NCBI RefSeq assembly: GCF_017916325.1
Contig: NC_090171.1
Span: 1,601,501 to 1,665,500, forward strand
Reading direction: 5' to 3'
DNA length: 64,000 nucleotides
Source: Leishmania martiniquensis
Lineage: Eukaryota > Euglenozoa > Kinetoplastea > Trypanosomatida > Trypanosomatidae
The stretch's first letter is position 1. Each line of letters opens with the position of its first letter. Positions 19,869 through 29,967 of this stretch are shown here, in pieces. The notes beneath the pieces are model-generated. The model saw only the letters and a program-made list of their open reading frames with translations. It was not told the DNA's origin and ran no database searches. The position numbers were made by a program, and so were the translations under genes.

Positions 19869-21269
19869 ATGGCTCTTAGTCTTGTCGAGTCGGCCTTGAA
19901 CGCCGCCGTCGCGGTTGCCGCGCACGCGCCGGCGCTAGGAATCATTCTGCTTGGCAGCATCGCTGCGTATGCTGGCACCATGCGCTACATCCCAAACGTG
20001 GCGAGGACGCTCTTCGAGCGCAACATCTTCGGAGTCGATATTAACAAAACCACGGTGGAGCAGCGCCTGGAGTTCGCTGCGAAGCGCCGGGCCGGCCAGG
20101 TTGAAGAGAAGGAGTTTCAGAAACAGGCGATCCCAGAATCCCTCGGCATCCTGGCAGGTGCCGTGTACCTGTCTGTGGTGATGGTGCTAACCCTGTGTCT
20201 CTGGCTCCTCGGCGCCGCTCGTGACGGGGCGAGTAACGTGTTCGCCTCGCTTCCCGGCCCCTTGTTGACCATTACCGTGATGCTTCTACTGGGCTTCGTG
20301 GATGATGTGTTGGATGTGAAGTGGCGCCACAAGATCATTCTCACCACGCTCGGCTCGCTGCCGCTCATCATGACATACGACGGCAGTCTCTCTGTGCTTA
20401 TGCCGTGCGTGGTCGGCCGCCTTGGCCTGTCCACAGTAAACGCAACGAAGGAGTGGCTGCAGCGCCTCGCCGCTGCTCAAGGGATGCCGGTGACCGCTTT
20501 TCACGTCACGGCTCCCTTGACATGGCTCTCCTACGCCCTCAGCCACCGCTCCTACGTTGACATCTCCGATAGCGGCGCGGCTTTGATTTACCTTGGCCCC
20601 GTCTACCTGGTGTACCTGGCCTTGCTGTGCATCTTTTGCACCAACAGCATCAACATTCTTGCTGGGGTCAACGGCGTGGAAGTGGGGCAGAGCATTGTGA
20701 TCGCGGTCGCGTCTGTTGTGTACAATTTGTTCCAGATGCGCCTCGAAAGACAGGCAACGGCGGACTTGAGCCGCAGCGCCGGTGCTGTGGCAGCTGTACG
20801 TGACATGTCGAGCGATCATCAGTTGCGCGCGCTGCTCTTGCTGGGCCCTTTCATCGGTGTGAGCCTGGCGCTCTGGCGCTACAACCGCTACCCATCCCGC
20901 ATCTTCGTCGGAGACAGCTACACCTACTTCGCCGGCACCGTGCTCGCGGTTTCCGGCATCACTGGCGTGTACAGTAAGACGCTGCTGCTTTTTTTCGCAC
21001 CTCAGGTTTTCAACTTTATCATATCGCTGCCACAGCTGTTCAACATTGTTCCGTGTCCGCGCCATCGCGTGCCGACGTGGAACCCACGGACAAACTTGCT
21101 GTCCAGCAGCCACAACTACACGATCCTTAACGTCATCCTCTACCTCTTCGGTGATATGCACGAAGAGACGCTGACGCGGGCGATCCTCATTTGTCAGGTC
21201 ATCGCCTGTGCTCTCGGCTTCGTCGTCCGATACGTGTTGAGCTCCTTCCTCTATGATGAGGTGCGCTGA
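19869..21269 (+). CDS. NAGT: UDP-GlcNAc:dolichol-phosphate GlcNAc-1-phosphotransferase
   Basis: This is the first enzyme of dolichol-linked oligosaccharide synthesis. It transfers GlcNAc-1-phosphate from UDP-GlcNAc to dolichol phosphate at the ER membrane and is the target of tunicamycin (ALG7 in yeast, DPAGT1 in man, NAGT in Leishmania). The ATG at 19869 gives 466 residues with many hydrophobic helices. Family motifs occur in order: LGFVDDVLDVKWRHK (about 141-155, the Asp pair of the polyprenyl-phosphate transferases), FCTNSINILAGVNGVE (about 256-271), NRYPSRIFVGDSYTYFAG (about 338-355) and NIVPCPRHRVPTWN (about 393-406). Length and motif spacing agree with the eukaryotic enzymes. A TTG-initiated extension is rejected because it lies upstream of the acceptor. 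In Leishmania, amplification of this gene is known to give tunicamycin resistance; there is only one copy here. Confidence 0.96.
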   Translation: MALSLVESALNAAVAVAAHAPALGIILLGSIAAYAGTMRYIPNVARTLFERNIFGVDINKTTVEQRLEFAAKRRAGQVEEKEFQKQAIPESLGILAGAVYLSVVMVLTLCLWLLGAARDGASNVFASLPGPLLTITVMLLLGFVDDVLDVKWRHKIILTTLGSLPLIMTYDGSLSVLMPCVVGRLGLSTVNATKEWLQRLAAAQGMPVTAFHVTAPLTWLSYALSHRSYVDISDSGAALIYLGPVYLVYLALLCIFCTNSINILAGVNGVEVGQSIVIAVASVVYNLFQMRLERQATADLSRSAGAVAAVRDMSSDHQLRALLLLGPFIGVSLALWRYNRYPSRIFVGDSYTYFAGTVLAVSGITGVYSKTLLLFFAPQVFNFIISLPQLFNIVPCPRHRVPTWNPRTNLLSSSHNYTILNVILYLFGDMHEETLTRAILICQVIACALGFVVRYVLSSFLYDEVR

Positions 21270-22224
21270 AGACAGCTTCGAAATGGTGCGCAACAGAGGC
21301 CAGGGATGGCGCAGATTGGCAATGTTTACATCATCTCACTCCTCTGCCTCCATGTATGTCAAGTGCGTGTGAGCAACGCACGTCGCGGCGCGAGCGGGTG
21401 CACGGAAGGGGCGAGGTGGCAACGGTCTGAACCCTGGCATTCTGAGCGTGTGCGGCGCCTTCCCGCACGATGCTTCTCCGCATTGAAAGTAAGATCAGGA
21501 GGAATTCCCTCCACCGCCTAACGGCACACACACATATATATATATTGGAAGAGACAGGGTAAAAGCCGGCAGCCCACGCACCGCTGGTATGCGCCTTGTG
21601 CGTCAAAAAAAAAATTCACATTTTTCGGACGCATTAACCTGCAGAGAAGTAAAGCGTTTGTGTGCGTGTATGTGTCTCCGTGGCTGAGGACATCTGCGGA
21701 GGTCTCTTTCCGCAGTGTTTTCAACGCTGACTTTTGCCTCCCCATCGTTTGCGTCGTCCTGGTACACTCCTTCCCCAGGTCTCCTCGTCCCTGTCGTTGT
21801 GTGTGTCTGAGAGAGAGAGTCCAAGTTGCGCGATGCTCTTCTCCCTGTGCCCTCAACTCGTATCGGGCGGGGTACCTGCGTCTCCGAAATCGCGGCGTTG
21901 TTGTGCCGCCATGTGGCCCACGTCACATCTTTCCTTCTCCTGCGTTTGCTTCATGTCCCACTGCACGTGCGGTGCCACTGGGTGTGGGTTTTTTTCGCGA
22001 CGAGACAGCGGCCATCACGCACGCGCTCGCCGCTCGTGAAAACGGGAAAGGAACATTACTGGCATGCTGCGTGCGCTTGCGAGAAGCGAACCCTACCGAG
22101 CACTGACGCACAACCATAGACTGGCATGCAGGGCACAAGCACAACGAATACATCCAGCATCACCCCATAGAGTCTTGGCGCCGGGAAAAACTACTGCGCG
22201 CCCCACTTTTATCGTCTGTCCAGC
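21270..22224 (+). other. Spacer
   Basis: A 950-base spacer with a CA/TA run at 21525-21545. A CAG lies at 22221-22223, immediately before the next ATG. That is too close to be the preferred acceptor, so an upstream AG (for example 22171) is likelier. No gene is seen. Confidence 0.6.
21525..21545. repeat. CA/TA microsatellite
   Basis: A CA run passing directly into a TA run in the 3' UTR of the GlcNAc-1-phosphotransferase gene. Confidence 0.9.
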
Positions 22225-23271
22225 ATGTCCTCATCGATGCAAAATGGAGTTGGCGGTGGCGGCGGAGGTAGCAACAGTGGCAGTGTCAGCCTCGCCTTCG
22301 GCTCACTTGCAGATGAGCGGGCCTTCAGCAACTACCACATGTCCTCTTTTATGGCGATGGAGGTGTCGACAACGATTGTGCCTCGGTTCACGATGGACCG
22401 TGTCGACTGCCTCAGCGGCAGCTACGGGCCCTTCGCCCCAAACTACCCCATCGACGTTCCTCTCTGGCTCGCCCTTTACTTTCGGCAGACCGACACGTGC
22501 GCGATCCAGCCTCCCGACTACCTGCGCGTGGAGTACTTGCGCGACGTCATCGAGCGAGAGCGGACCAACGATCAGGGCTTTGAGAGCCTGCCCTTCTACT
22601 TCTACGAAATCGCGAAGAAGTTGACGGAGCGGGGCGGCGGCCGAGGGACCGGGGGCGGAGGCAATAACGGCGGTGCTTCAGACGACGGCGACACGCTTCC
22701 CCACGTAGTGGAAGTTATTCGCCTTGTTAATGAAATACACGCGATGCGGCAGCAGAAGCTTAAAAACCTCATGACGGTCTTCGAGGCGGAAGGGTCGCCT
22801 ATGTTCATTCCTGGTGTTTTGCTAACAAATATCGTCTGCCATGAGCTGCACTTTCTTCGAAGCAGCTTCGGGCTCGTGCTGCAGCAGGCCGCGTCGATGG
22901 AGCGGCAGCGACAGCAGCTGATACGGCTGCCGCCCGTCTCAATCGCCAATCCGGGTCGCTTGTCTTCTACCGTGGGTGGGGCGACGCGGACGAGTGGGGT
23001 GAGCAATGCACGCACGACCACCACACTGGCCCTGGCAAGCACACCAGACGGTGCCGCCACGGCAGTGGACCTTTCCCCTCATATGGACGATGACAGCTTC
23101 GTACGCGATCGGGCCACAAACTCTCAAGGATCAGTGCTGGCAGACCCCGCGTCCGTGACAAGAGCGATAGCAATGACAGCAGGTGATGGTACACCGCCCA
23201 ACGCGGCGGCGGACGTGATGCCGCTGGTGCAACCCGCCGTGAAAAAGCGTCGCACCCTACGGCAGACATAG
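22225..23271 (+). CDS. PSF2: GINS complex subunit Psf2
   Basis: The protein has 348 residues. After a glycine-rich start (9-19) it shows the Psf2 core: TTIVPRFTMD (49-58), SGSYGPFAPN (64-73), VPLWLALYFRQ (78-88) and a helix ending LRDVIERERTND (105-116), then SLPFYFYEIAKKL (121-133). GINS with Cdc45 and MCM2-7 forms the replicative helicase. The rest of the helical core follows at about 158-220 (VVEVIRLVNEIHAMRQQKLK). It is separated from the first part by a glycine-rich insert (137-150). Psf2 is usually about 180-210 residues, so both the insert and a C-terminal tail of about 120 Ser/Thr/Ala-rich residues are additions. The last residues are basic (VKKRRTLRQT), possibly a nuclear signal. Confidence 0.9.
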   Translation: MSSSMQNGVGGGGGGSNSGSVSLAFGSLADERAFSNYHMSSFMAMEVSTTIVPRFTMDRVDCLSGSYGPFAPNYPIDVPLWLALYFRQTDTCAIQPPDYLRVEYLRDVIERERTNDQGFESLPFYFYEIAKKLTERGGGRGTGGGGNNGGASDDGDTLPHVVEVIRLVNEIHAMRQQKLKNLMTVFEAEGSPMFIPGVLLTNIVCHELHFLRSSFGLVLQQAASMERQRQQLIRLPPVSIANPGRLSSTVGGATRTSGVSNARTTTTLALASTPDGAATAVDLSPHMDDDSFVRDRATNSQGSVLADPASVTRAIAMTAGDGTPPNAAADVMPLVQPAVKKRRTLRQT

Positions 23272-25038
23272 CGGCAGCGTTGTGGGGGAAGGCATGCCAA
23301 CCACAAGGGCCTCATACGCCAGAGAAAGGGTGTCTCACAGCCTTCACAAGACTTTTGTGGAGCTCCGCACACCACAGGCGTGCTGGACGCACGCCAAGTT
23401 TCTGATGCGTTTCTCTCTTTATGTTCGCCCTGTAACCTTTGTATGCGCAGCCCGAAAGTCGAGGCGTCCGTTAAGGTCAGCAAAAGAGGTACGCTTGGCA
23501 TCCATCGCGTCATCTGCTCGCATGCCTCCTTCCGACACCCACGGCATTTCGCCTAGAGGTGCGGGCGAGCAACTTCAGCTCAACAGCGCCGTTTGGGTGC
23601 CCCCTAACAGACCCCTGAAGCTCATGGCCAATGCTCGGTTGACGCACCTGGGTCTCGGTGCGTTCAGCTTCTCTCTTGTGCCGCTCTCTTGATCTCTCTC
23701 TCAATTTCCCCGCCTCCACCTTTCTGCTTCACTCAGCTGTGAATTGTATCGACCCCATTGGCAGCGCGAACGGGCCAGAGGATCCGTGGCCAAAGACAAA
23801 AAAGTGATCACCGGGGAGCGCTACCGAACACAACGTCTTTGCCGCCCTCCGCTCTGCCCCTCTGCTCTTTAAAAGGGCGCCAGCATCGCTCAATCTACAA
23901 CTTCCAGGGGGAAAAGACAGAGACAGAGAGAAATAGGAACTCGAGTCCACGCTAACGGAAAAAACGCGCGGACTCACACAAATCTTTTTTTTTCGTTCAG
24001 AGGCGCAAAGAGGCGAGAGCCCCTTCTCTCATCCCTTTCCCCTCCACTCGTTCTTACTCGCTTCATCGCACCATCGAGCGACATTCCCTTTCTCCTCCTC
24101 AAGGGCTCTTTTCTCACTGCTTTACTCACTTTTTACTTGAGCCATCCGTAAGCGGCTCTTCCTCTCTTCTTCATGAGAATGTGCTAGCAGAGCATGCGTT
24201 GGCCATTGTTATTGCTTTTCTATCTCGCCCTTCTACCTGTTAGTGGTTCCCTCGCTCTTTTTTTTATTTTGGTACGAAATTTGTGGTATATGAGTTGAGG
24301 TCCCCGAACTGCCATTGCTACATCTGTCCCTCCCCCCACACCACCACCACCGCCGCCCTTCTTTGCTTCTCTCCCTTCTTCACATCGTCATCGGTGCATC
24401 GCGCGCCCACACTCGCAGTGCGCATCTCCAATTTCCTTTTGTTCTGCTTCCTTTTTTTGGCGGGGTCGCTTTCTTTTTCGTTTCACTTTCTTTTGCATTC
24501 ATCTGATCATCCCGCTTGTCTGTGGCAGCTTCTTCTCGGTCACCCCCCCTCCCTTCCCCATCGGCTGCTGCCGACCTCCTCCTGCTCCTTTTTCCGTCTC
24601 CCTAATCTCACCCCCTCTGTCTTGTGTTCTCTAGTGTGCTGTGCCGCTCCTATCTATCAATATATAATTATATGGTCGTCTTCTCCCCCCGCTTCCTTCT
24701 TCCCCCCCGAGTCCCTCCGCTCCACGCTTTCCGTCGTGAGTGCACGTTTGCGCCCGGCGACACACACTCGCTGTCGTCGCAGGACCACGCGCGGGAATAC
24801 TTGCTCACGCCACTGCCGCCGCTCACTCTTGATCTCGTTCCCTGTGAGGTGCTCCTTTCGACTTCGCATTTCGTTACCGCCTCCTTCCCTCCCCCTTCCC
24901 CTTCGCTCCCCTCGCAGCAGATATTTGTCTACATCTTGGCAAAGAAGAGCTGCAAAGCGGAAAAAGAAAGCGCATACAGATTTAGAGAAAGGAAGAAAGC
25001 AAAGAAGCGAGGCAGAAGCTGTTCCGGTGACCGCTCCC
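23272..25038 (+). other. Spacer and long 5' UTR of arrestin-like gene
   Basis: 1.8 kb, strongly C/T-rich from about 24000. The open frame that continues the arrestin-like gene back to a GTG at 24283 is low-complexity and has no ATG before 25039. No separate gene is seen. Confidence 0.65.
24881..24917 (+). promoter_or_regulatory. Predicted trans-splice acceptor for arrestin-like gene
   Basis: A long C/T tract ends in CAG at 24915-24917. The ATG at 25039 is the first in the frame after it. Confidence 0.55.
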
Positions 25039-27471
25039 ATGTTCCGCAAGCGCCGCCTCTCAAAGGAGATGGAGCCGGAGGTGGTACTTCTCCTGCGCCA
25101 TCCATCTCGCTACCCCGGAGACCTTCTTCAAGGAGTCGTCCTTCTTGATATACCTTCTCCGTGCGACATGCTCGCACTCGAGGCGCGGATCCGCGGAGAT
25201 GAGCGGTCGATTCTCGGTGGTCTGCTCTTTACGGACAAGAACCTAGAGGCACGCAAGACGATCTATTACGAGCAGCTCATCACGCTAAGGGAGGTTGATC
25301 ATGATCTGCTTGAGACGAAGTTCACACTGCACCACCGCCACGAGTCCGCTGCGGCTCAGGGGCTCGTAGGAGGGCCCAACAGTGCGCCCTCCCCGCCTTC
25401 GTCAGCCGGTGGCGCGGTGCCAAAACTCTCGGCATCCGTGGCGCAGAGGGCTTCGGAGGCGGCTATCCACCTGATCCCTGGAACCTACTCGTATCCGTTC
25501 TCGCTACTCCTTCCTGACAATCTGCCCGCTTCACGTGAACTATCTCGCGGGCACGATGGCAGCTGTGTGCTGCGCTACCGTGTGACCGCCTCGCTCTTCA
25601 TGAAAAGCGGCAAGGTCCACACCTCCGAGGCGCGGCTCCGCGTGAATCCGCTGCCGGTGCAGGTGCAGCGCTGGTATCAACTGCACAAAGATGAGCAGCG
25701 ACTCAGCGTTGGTGTTTCAGACAGCGGCGATGTAGACGATGACGAGACCGAGTCGCGCACAGGCTTCATGTCACGCCTCATGTCCTCGCCCGGGACAACG
25801 CGAGCGAATAAGGAGGAGCGGAATAGTGATATCACGTGCCAGCGCCGCCTGCGGCACTATCGCCAGTTCCCCGAGGAGCAGCTTGCGCTGGAGACTGCTG
25901 CCTACTTAGAAACAGCCGCCGAACGCGCAAAGAAAAAGAAGCAACGGATGCGCGAGAGCGATACGAGGGAGAGAGACTCGCCGCTGAAGGAAACGGAAGC
26001 CACTGCCTTTAAGAAGAAAGGTAGCGCCAGTGTGATGCGAAGTCAGCAGGAGCACGAGGAGGTGGAGAACCGGTCCTTGGACAGCGAGGATGGTGCCACC
26101 GGCGCGGCGAACGACTTGGATGTCAACGCGAAGGACGAGGTCTACGCCTTTGGACCGGAAGACTCCTTGACTGCATTGGCAGCGAGCATCCAGGGAGAAG
26201 AGAAGTGCAGCCGCAGAGTCAACGATAGCATCGAAGAGACGAGTGCGGCGAGTCCCATAGCGCTCGAGGAGAGCGAAGCACAGAAGAAACAGCGCCACCA
26301 CCGTCCCGAGAAAGATGAGGCGGGCCGCAGTGCCATGGTGGAGCGTAACGTAGAGAAACTCACCTTATCGCTACCCGGGGAAGGGTTTCCACAGCTCCCG
26401 GCGCACATGGCTGTGCGGTATGCGAACGAAACGGAGGCCGTCTCGAACGAGGCTGCGCATGGAAGCAGCGAGGAGAACAGAGAAGGGGGGCAGTCCCATG
26501 GCACGCAGCCACACCGTCGCCGCCGCCACCGCTTCCACCCGCCGCCTTGGAAACAGGAGTTTTTCATCAACCTTCGAAGCGGATTTCTGAGCACAGGCAG
26601 GGTGAGGGTTGTCCTCTCGCTTCGCAGCCCTTTAGTGACGGTCGGCGTTGGCAAGGTTGACGCGAGCCTCCTTATCGACAACTCGCACGGAAGCGGAGCC
26701 ATCTCACGTATCAAGTACTCCCTCGTCACCCGTTGCTACATCCGCACCAAGGCAGAGGTCTACAATTTCGAGGTCGACACGGTGGAAACGAGCACCGACG
26801 TTAGTGTGGAGAAGGGTAAGGTGGTGAATCTACCGGAGGTGCAACTGCCGGTGCCGAAGTCGACGCCTCTCACCATGCTGACTGAGGGTATGGGCACCCT
26901 CACTTTCCTGAGAGTTCGGCTCTACGTCGACACCACCCTAAAGACGTTCTCGAGGTCTGTAGCGACGGAGGTGCTGCTCGTTTCGGGGCAGGACGTACTC
27001 AACTGCAGCCGCCGCCTGCTTCGCTGGTCGTGCTTCTTCCGTCGCCCTAGTGGCAATAAAGCCGGCGACATCACGCTGCGCCCGCCGACGATCAATCTAT
27101 CCGAGAAGAACTCGAAGCTGCGCGTCGTAGACGCTGGCGGCAGGGGTACCGCCATGGAGCAAGCGAATCCCTCGTCGCAGAGCGACGATACAGGCGTATC
27201 CTTCGCGGCATCACCGGCAGCTAGCCGTGCCATGCGCATTCTGCGCGCGAGCCATCGCAGCGCCAAGACGGCGCCGCTCGACACACGGGTGCTGGCCAAA
27301 GCGCTCAACTACGAGGAGGCCGTCTTTGTTCCTTGCGGTGACGGTGACGACGTATCCGGCTTCCCAAAGCACATGGATCCAATGGCAGGGCTCAACCCGT
27401 TTGCAGCTCCCGCCAGCAGCGTACAGAGCGCCCTCGCCGAAGGTGGCAATAGCGAAGCGCTGTGCCATTAG
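25039..27471 (+). CDS. Arrestin-fold protein with split halves
   Basis: Starting at the only ATG in the frame, the protein has 810 residues. Residues 1-215 look like an arrestin N-terminal domain: SRYPGDLLQGVVLLDIP (about 19-35), a beta-strand-rich stretch, then GTYSYPFSLLLPDNLPAS (about 152-169) and VLRYRVTASLFM, the pattern seen in arrestin-domain-containing (alpha-arrestin) proteins. A linker of about 280 residues (215-495) is charged, Glu/Lys/Ser-rich and probably disordered. Residues 497-665 return to beta-rich sequence (FINLRSGFLSTGRVRVVLSL, VGVGKVDASLLIDNSHGSGA) that fits the arrestin C-terminal domain. The tail is Ala/Ser-rich. Such proteins act as adaptors in membrane-protein traffic. 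I do not see PPxY motifs for ubiquitin ligases. Confidence 0.75.
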   Translation: MFRKRRLSKEMEPEVVLLLRHPSRYPGDLLQGVVLLDIPSPCDMLALEARIRGDERSILGGLLFTDKNLEARKTIYYEQLITLREVDHDLLETKFTLHHRHESAAAQGLVGGPNSAPSPPSSAGGAVPKLSASVAQRASEAAIHLIPGTYSYPFSLLLPDNLPASRELSRGHDGSCVLRYRVTASLFMKSGKVHTSEARLRVNPLPVQVQRWYQLHKDEQRLSVGVSDSGDVDDDETESRTGFMSRLMSSPGTTRANKEERNSDITCQRRLRHYRQFPEEQLALETAAYLETAAERAKKKKQRMRESDTRERDSPLKETEATAFKKKGSASVMRSQQEHEEVENRSLDSEDGATGAANDLDVNAKDEVYAFGPEDSLTALAASIQGEEKCSRRVNDSIEETSAASPIALEESEAQKKQRHHRPEKDEAGRSAMVERNVEKLTLSLPGEGFPQLPAHMAVRYANETEAVSNEAAHGSSEENREGGQSHGTQPHRRRRHRFHPPPWKQEFFINLRSGFLSTGRVRVVLSLRSPLVTVGVGKVDASLLIDNSHGSGAISRIKYSLVTRCYIRTKAEVYNFEVDTVETSTDVSVEKGKVVNLPEVQLPVPKSTPLTMLTEGMGTLTFLRVRLYVDTTLKTFSRSVATEVLLVSGQDVLNCSRRLLRWSCFFRRPSGNKAGDITLRPPTINLSEKNSKLRVVDAGGRGTAMEQANPSSQSDDTGVSFAASPAASRAMRILRASHRSAKTAPLDTRVLAKALNYEEAVFVPCGDGDDVSGFPKHMDPMAGLNPFAAPASSVQSALAEGGNSEALCH

Positions 27472-27840
27472 CGCAGTCTGCTAGCTGGCGGACACGGTCA
27501 CGCGCGGGGAGTGTGAGGCGGAGGCGGAGACGCTTGAGTTGTGGTCGCTGTCGATGCACCGCGATGTCGGTACTGTTTCCCTTCCTAGCACGTTCGCCTT
27601 CTGCTCCGATGCTAGCCATCGCTCTTGCGGGCGCGGGTATGGTGTAGGAGGTGCCGCTTGCCCTTTCTCATGTACTCCCTTTCATCTCTCTCTTTGTCTG
27701 GGTCGCTGCCCGCGCGTGGCTTCATGTGGAGGTGTTCGTGGCTCGTATTCCCCTTCCCTCTCCTTCTGTTTCTTCGCTCTCTGTCGCTTTGCAGAGTCCA
27801 GTCCAATCAGCGCAGTTTTTTCTCTTTCACACGCACCAAC

Positions 27841-27873
27841 GCGCGCGCGCACACACACACACACACGCACGCA
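27841..27873. repeat. GC/CA microsatellite
   Basis: A GC run passing into a CA run, in the 3' UTR of the arrestin-like gene. Confidence 0.9.
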
Positions 27874-28988
27874 CCTCTTTTCGCCTGTGTGTAAGGGCCT
27901 CCACAGATAGGGAGAGAAACGGAGGGTGAGAAAGGAGGCGAGTAGGTGAAAGGCAAGGAAGAGAGAAGGAGAGGGGGGGGGGGAAGGCGCATGGATGGCC
28001 CTCGTAGCGGCACGTTTTTTTCCGTCCTCTCAGGCCGCATGCAATCGTCAGCTTGTTTTAAGTCGCCCATGATGATGGTACCGGTAGCCTCCGTCCCCTC
28101 TCTCTAAATAGGTGTCCTTCTCTTTTTTCTTTTGGCACAGTTGTTTCCTCCCCTCCCTTGTGTGTGTGTGTACTCGCAGTCTCTTTTGGGCCATCCTTTT
28201 GCTTGAGCTTTCGCCGTTTTGTTTGTCTTTGCCGTGCGAGGCGCTGTCTGCCTCCACTCCGTTCCCCCTTTCTGAGTTGTGTGTCTGCAGGCACAAGTCG
28301 GCGTCGGTTTGGTTTCAGCGGAGCATCTTTTCCTCGGTGCGATGTCTTCTTTTTTTTTCTCTCTCCCTTTGCTGTGCGAGCGGAATCAAAAAAACGATGA
28401 GACCACCATCATGATCCTCTCCCCGGGCGTGTAACCACATGGCTGAGTTTGTTTGAGAGTGCATGCATCGGCCTTTAGGAAAGCGTCCTTCTGGCGCATT
28501 CAAACTTTTTCACGCTCGACCGCACTTGCGCCAGCACTCCCCTTTCCCATGCCCGTAGATATGCCCGCGTGCGTCCGATAGCGCCGCCCTCGGTGCACTC
28601 CTTATCACCCCTGCCGTACCACCCTCCCTCATTTTTTTTCGCCCTACTAGTCGCTGTCTTGTGCGCGCTCAGCCACCGTACACCTCTTGGGCACGAAAAA
28701 ATGGATGTATGCCAAAAAGAAAACTGGCAAAACGGCGGATAAGGGATGTGGCATCGAGAGAGAGAGAGGAGCAACACCGTAAATGTGGTGTGTGCCGCGC
28801 AGCGGGCAAGCCTTTTATAGCGTCTAATCTACCTCCATCACTCACGCTTCTTCCATGGCCTGGGGGTGCCCCCAAGCTCGTGAATTTGGTGCTTCAACAG
28901 AGACAAAGGCCTCTTCCGCTCGCGCCCGCGCCGTCCCACCCACGATGTCGCTGTTTTATCCACCTGCGTGCAATGCATTCGTTTTACG

Positions 28989-29022
28989 TATATATATATA
29001 TATACGCATATATGTATATATG
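28989..29022. repeat. TA-rich microsatellite
   Basis: Interrupted TA repeats, the longest AT tract in the window. Confidence 0.9.
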
Positions 29023-29935
29023 TGTCTCTGTGTGTGTCTGTGAGTTTTCTGTTCCCTTTCACGTTGATGGCGCAGATGTTTGACAGTCGCTCGCTTCATA
29101 GGACATTATTTCTCTTTTTTCCCCTCTCCTGCACCTTCTCTTGGAAGCGGACCTTCGTGCCTTTGTGCGTGTGTGCGTATATATATGTGTGTGTGTGGTG
29201 TGTCACTCACCCTTCTTTGCGTCCTCCTTCTGCGTATCCTGTCTTGCCCTGCACTTGTGTTGCCTTCCCTCTCCCCTCTTGGCACGCTGGCCGCGTACAC
29301 AAAGGATGCGTCTCAACTTGGAGGCAGAGGCAAAGGGAACTAATCAGACATTCCTCAAGCAGTTAAGGCAGCCAAATGATCAAATGAACGTGTGCCCGGG
29401 ACGACGCGAATGCGCGTTCGGGCGACGGGGAACCGCAGGAGAGAGCGGGAGGTGAGGGCTCATCTTTTCGTCAGGGTGGGCCCAAGCGATCCCCTTCTGC
29501 ACTTCCGAGAGCCCTATTCAATTCCAGCACACGAGGCACTGTACGGTTGAGCAGCGCAGCCCCTCCCCACCCTGACTGCGGCATGCCTTCCGCGCAAGCG
29601 CGCGTCTCCCCGCTCATGAGTCTCTCGTGCATATCACCTCCTATCCAGGCTCCACTCCATCATGGCAATCTGCCATCACTCCATGTGAGCCCCCTCTCTC
29701 TCGCCCCTCGGTCAACTGCCCCAACGCCTACTTCACATACACACAAAAAATGAGGACATCGGCTGCTGTGACTTTGCTCTTGCCCTTTCATGAGGACAAT
29801 CGAAGGTTGAAAGGGCGGAACAGAAGGCAACCCCCAAGAGCAACCGTGGACTTGCTTCTGCCCGTGAAAGCGAGCATCACCTTTCCTTCTCAGTGAGAAT
29901 CGCGCTTACTCTCCCGCCCTCTTCAAAAAAAAAAA

Positions 29936-29954
29936 TTTCTCTCTCCCCCTCTAG
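29936..29954 (+). promoter_or_regulatory. Predicted trans-splice acceptor for Utp21
   Basis: A C/T tract ends in TAG at 29952-29954, 13 bases before the ATG at 29968. An alternative AG is at 29891-29892. Confidence 0.55.
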
Positions 29955-29967
29955 CTGGTCGACTACG

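Larger units (their letters stand above)
27472..29967 (+). other. 2.5 kb spacer
   Basis: C/T-rich 3' UTR and 5' UTR. It contains a CA run (27841-27873), a purine-rich stretch around 27900-27985 and a TA run (28989-29022). Frames up to 140 residues here are low-complexity. The GTG-initiated extension of the WD40 gene back to 29893 is rejected. Confidence 0.6.

Noticed and set aside
19082..19981. 299-residue minus-strand frame
   Set aside because: Its C-terminal part is repeat-derived and low-complexity, and its N-terminal part is antisense to the well-supported GlcNAc-1-phosphotransferase.
20286..21293. 335-residue minus-strand frame
   Set aside because: It is the antisense shadow of the GlcNAc-1-phosphotransferase gene, whose motifs are unmistakable on the plus strand.
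24283..25038. N-terminal extension making the arrestin-like protein 1062 residues
   Set aside because: It starts at GTG, has no ATG, is Ser/Pro/Phe/Arg-rich from pyrimidine tracts, and lies mostly upstream of the predicted splice acceptor at 24917.
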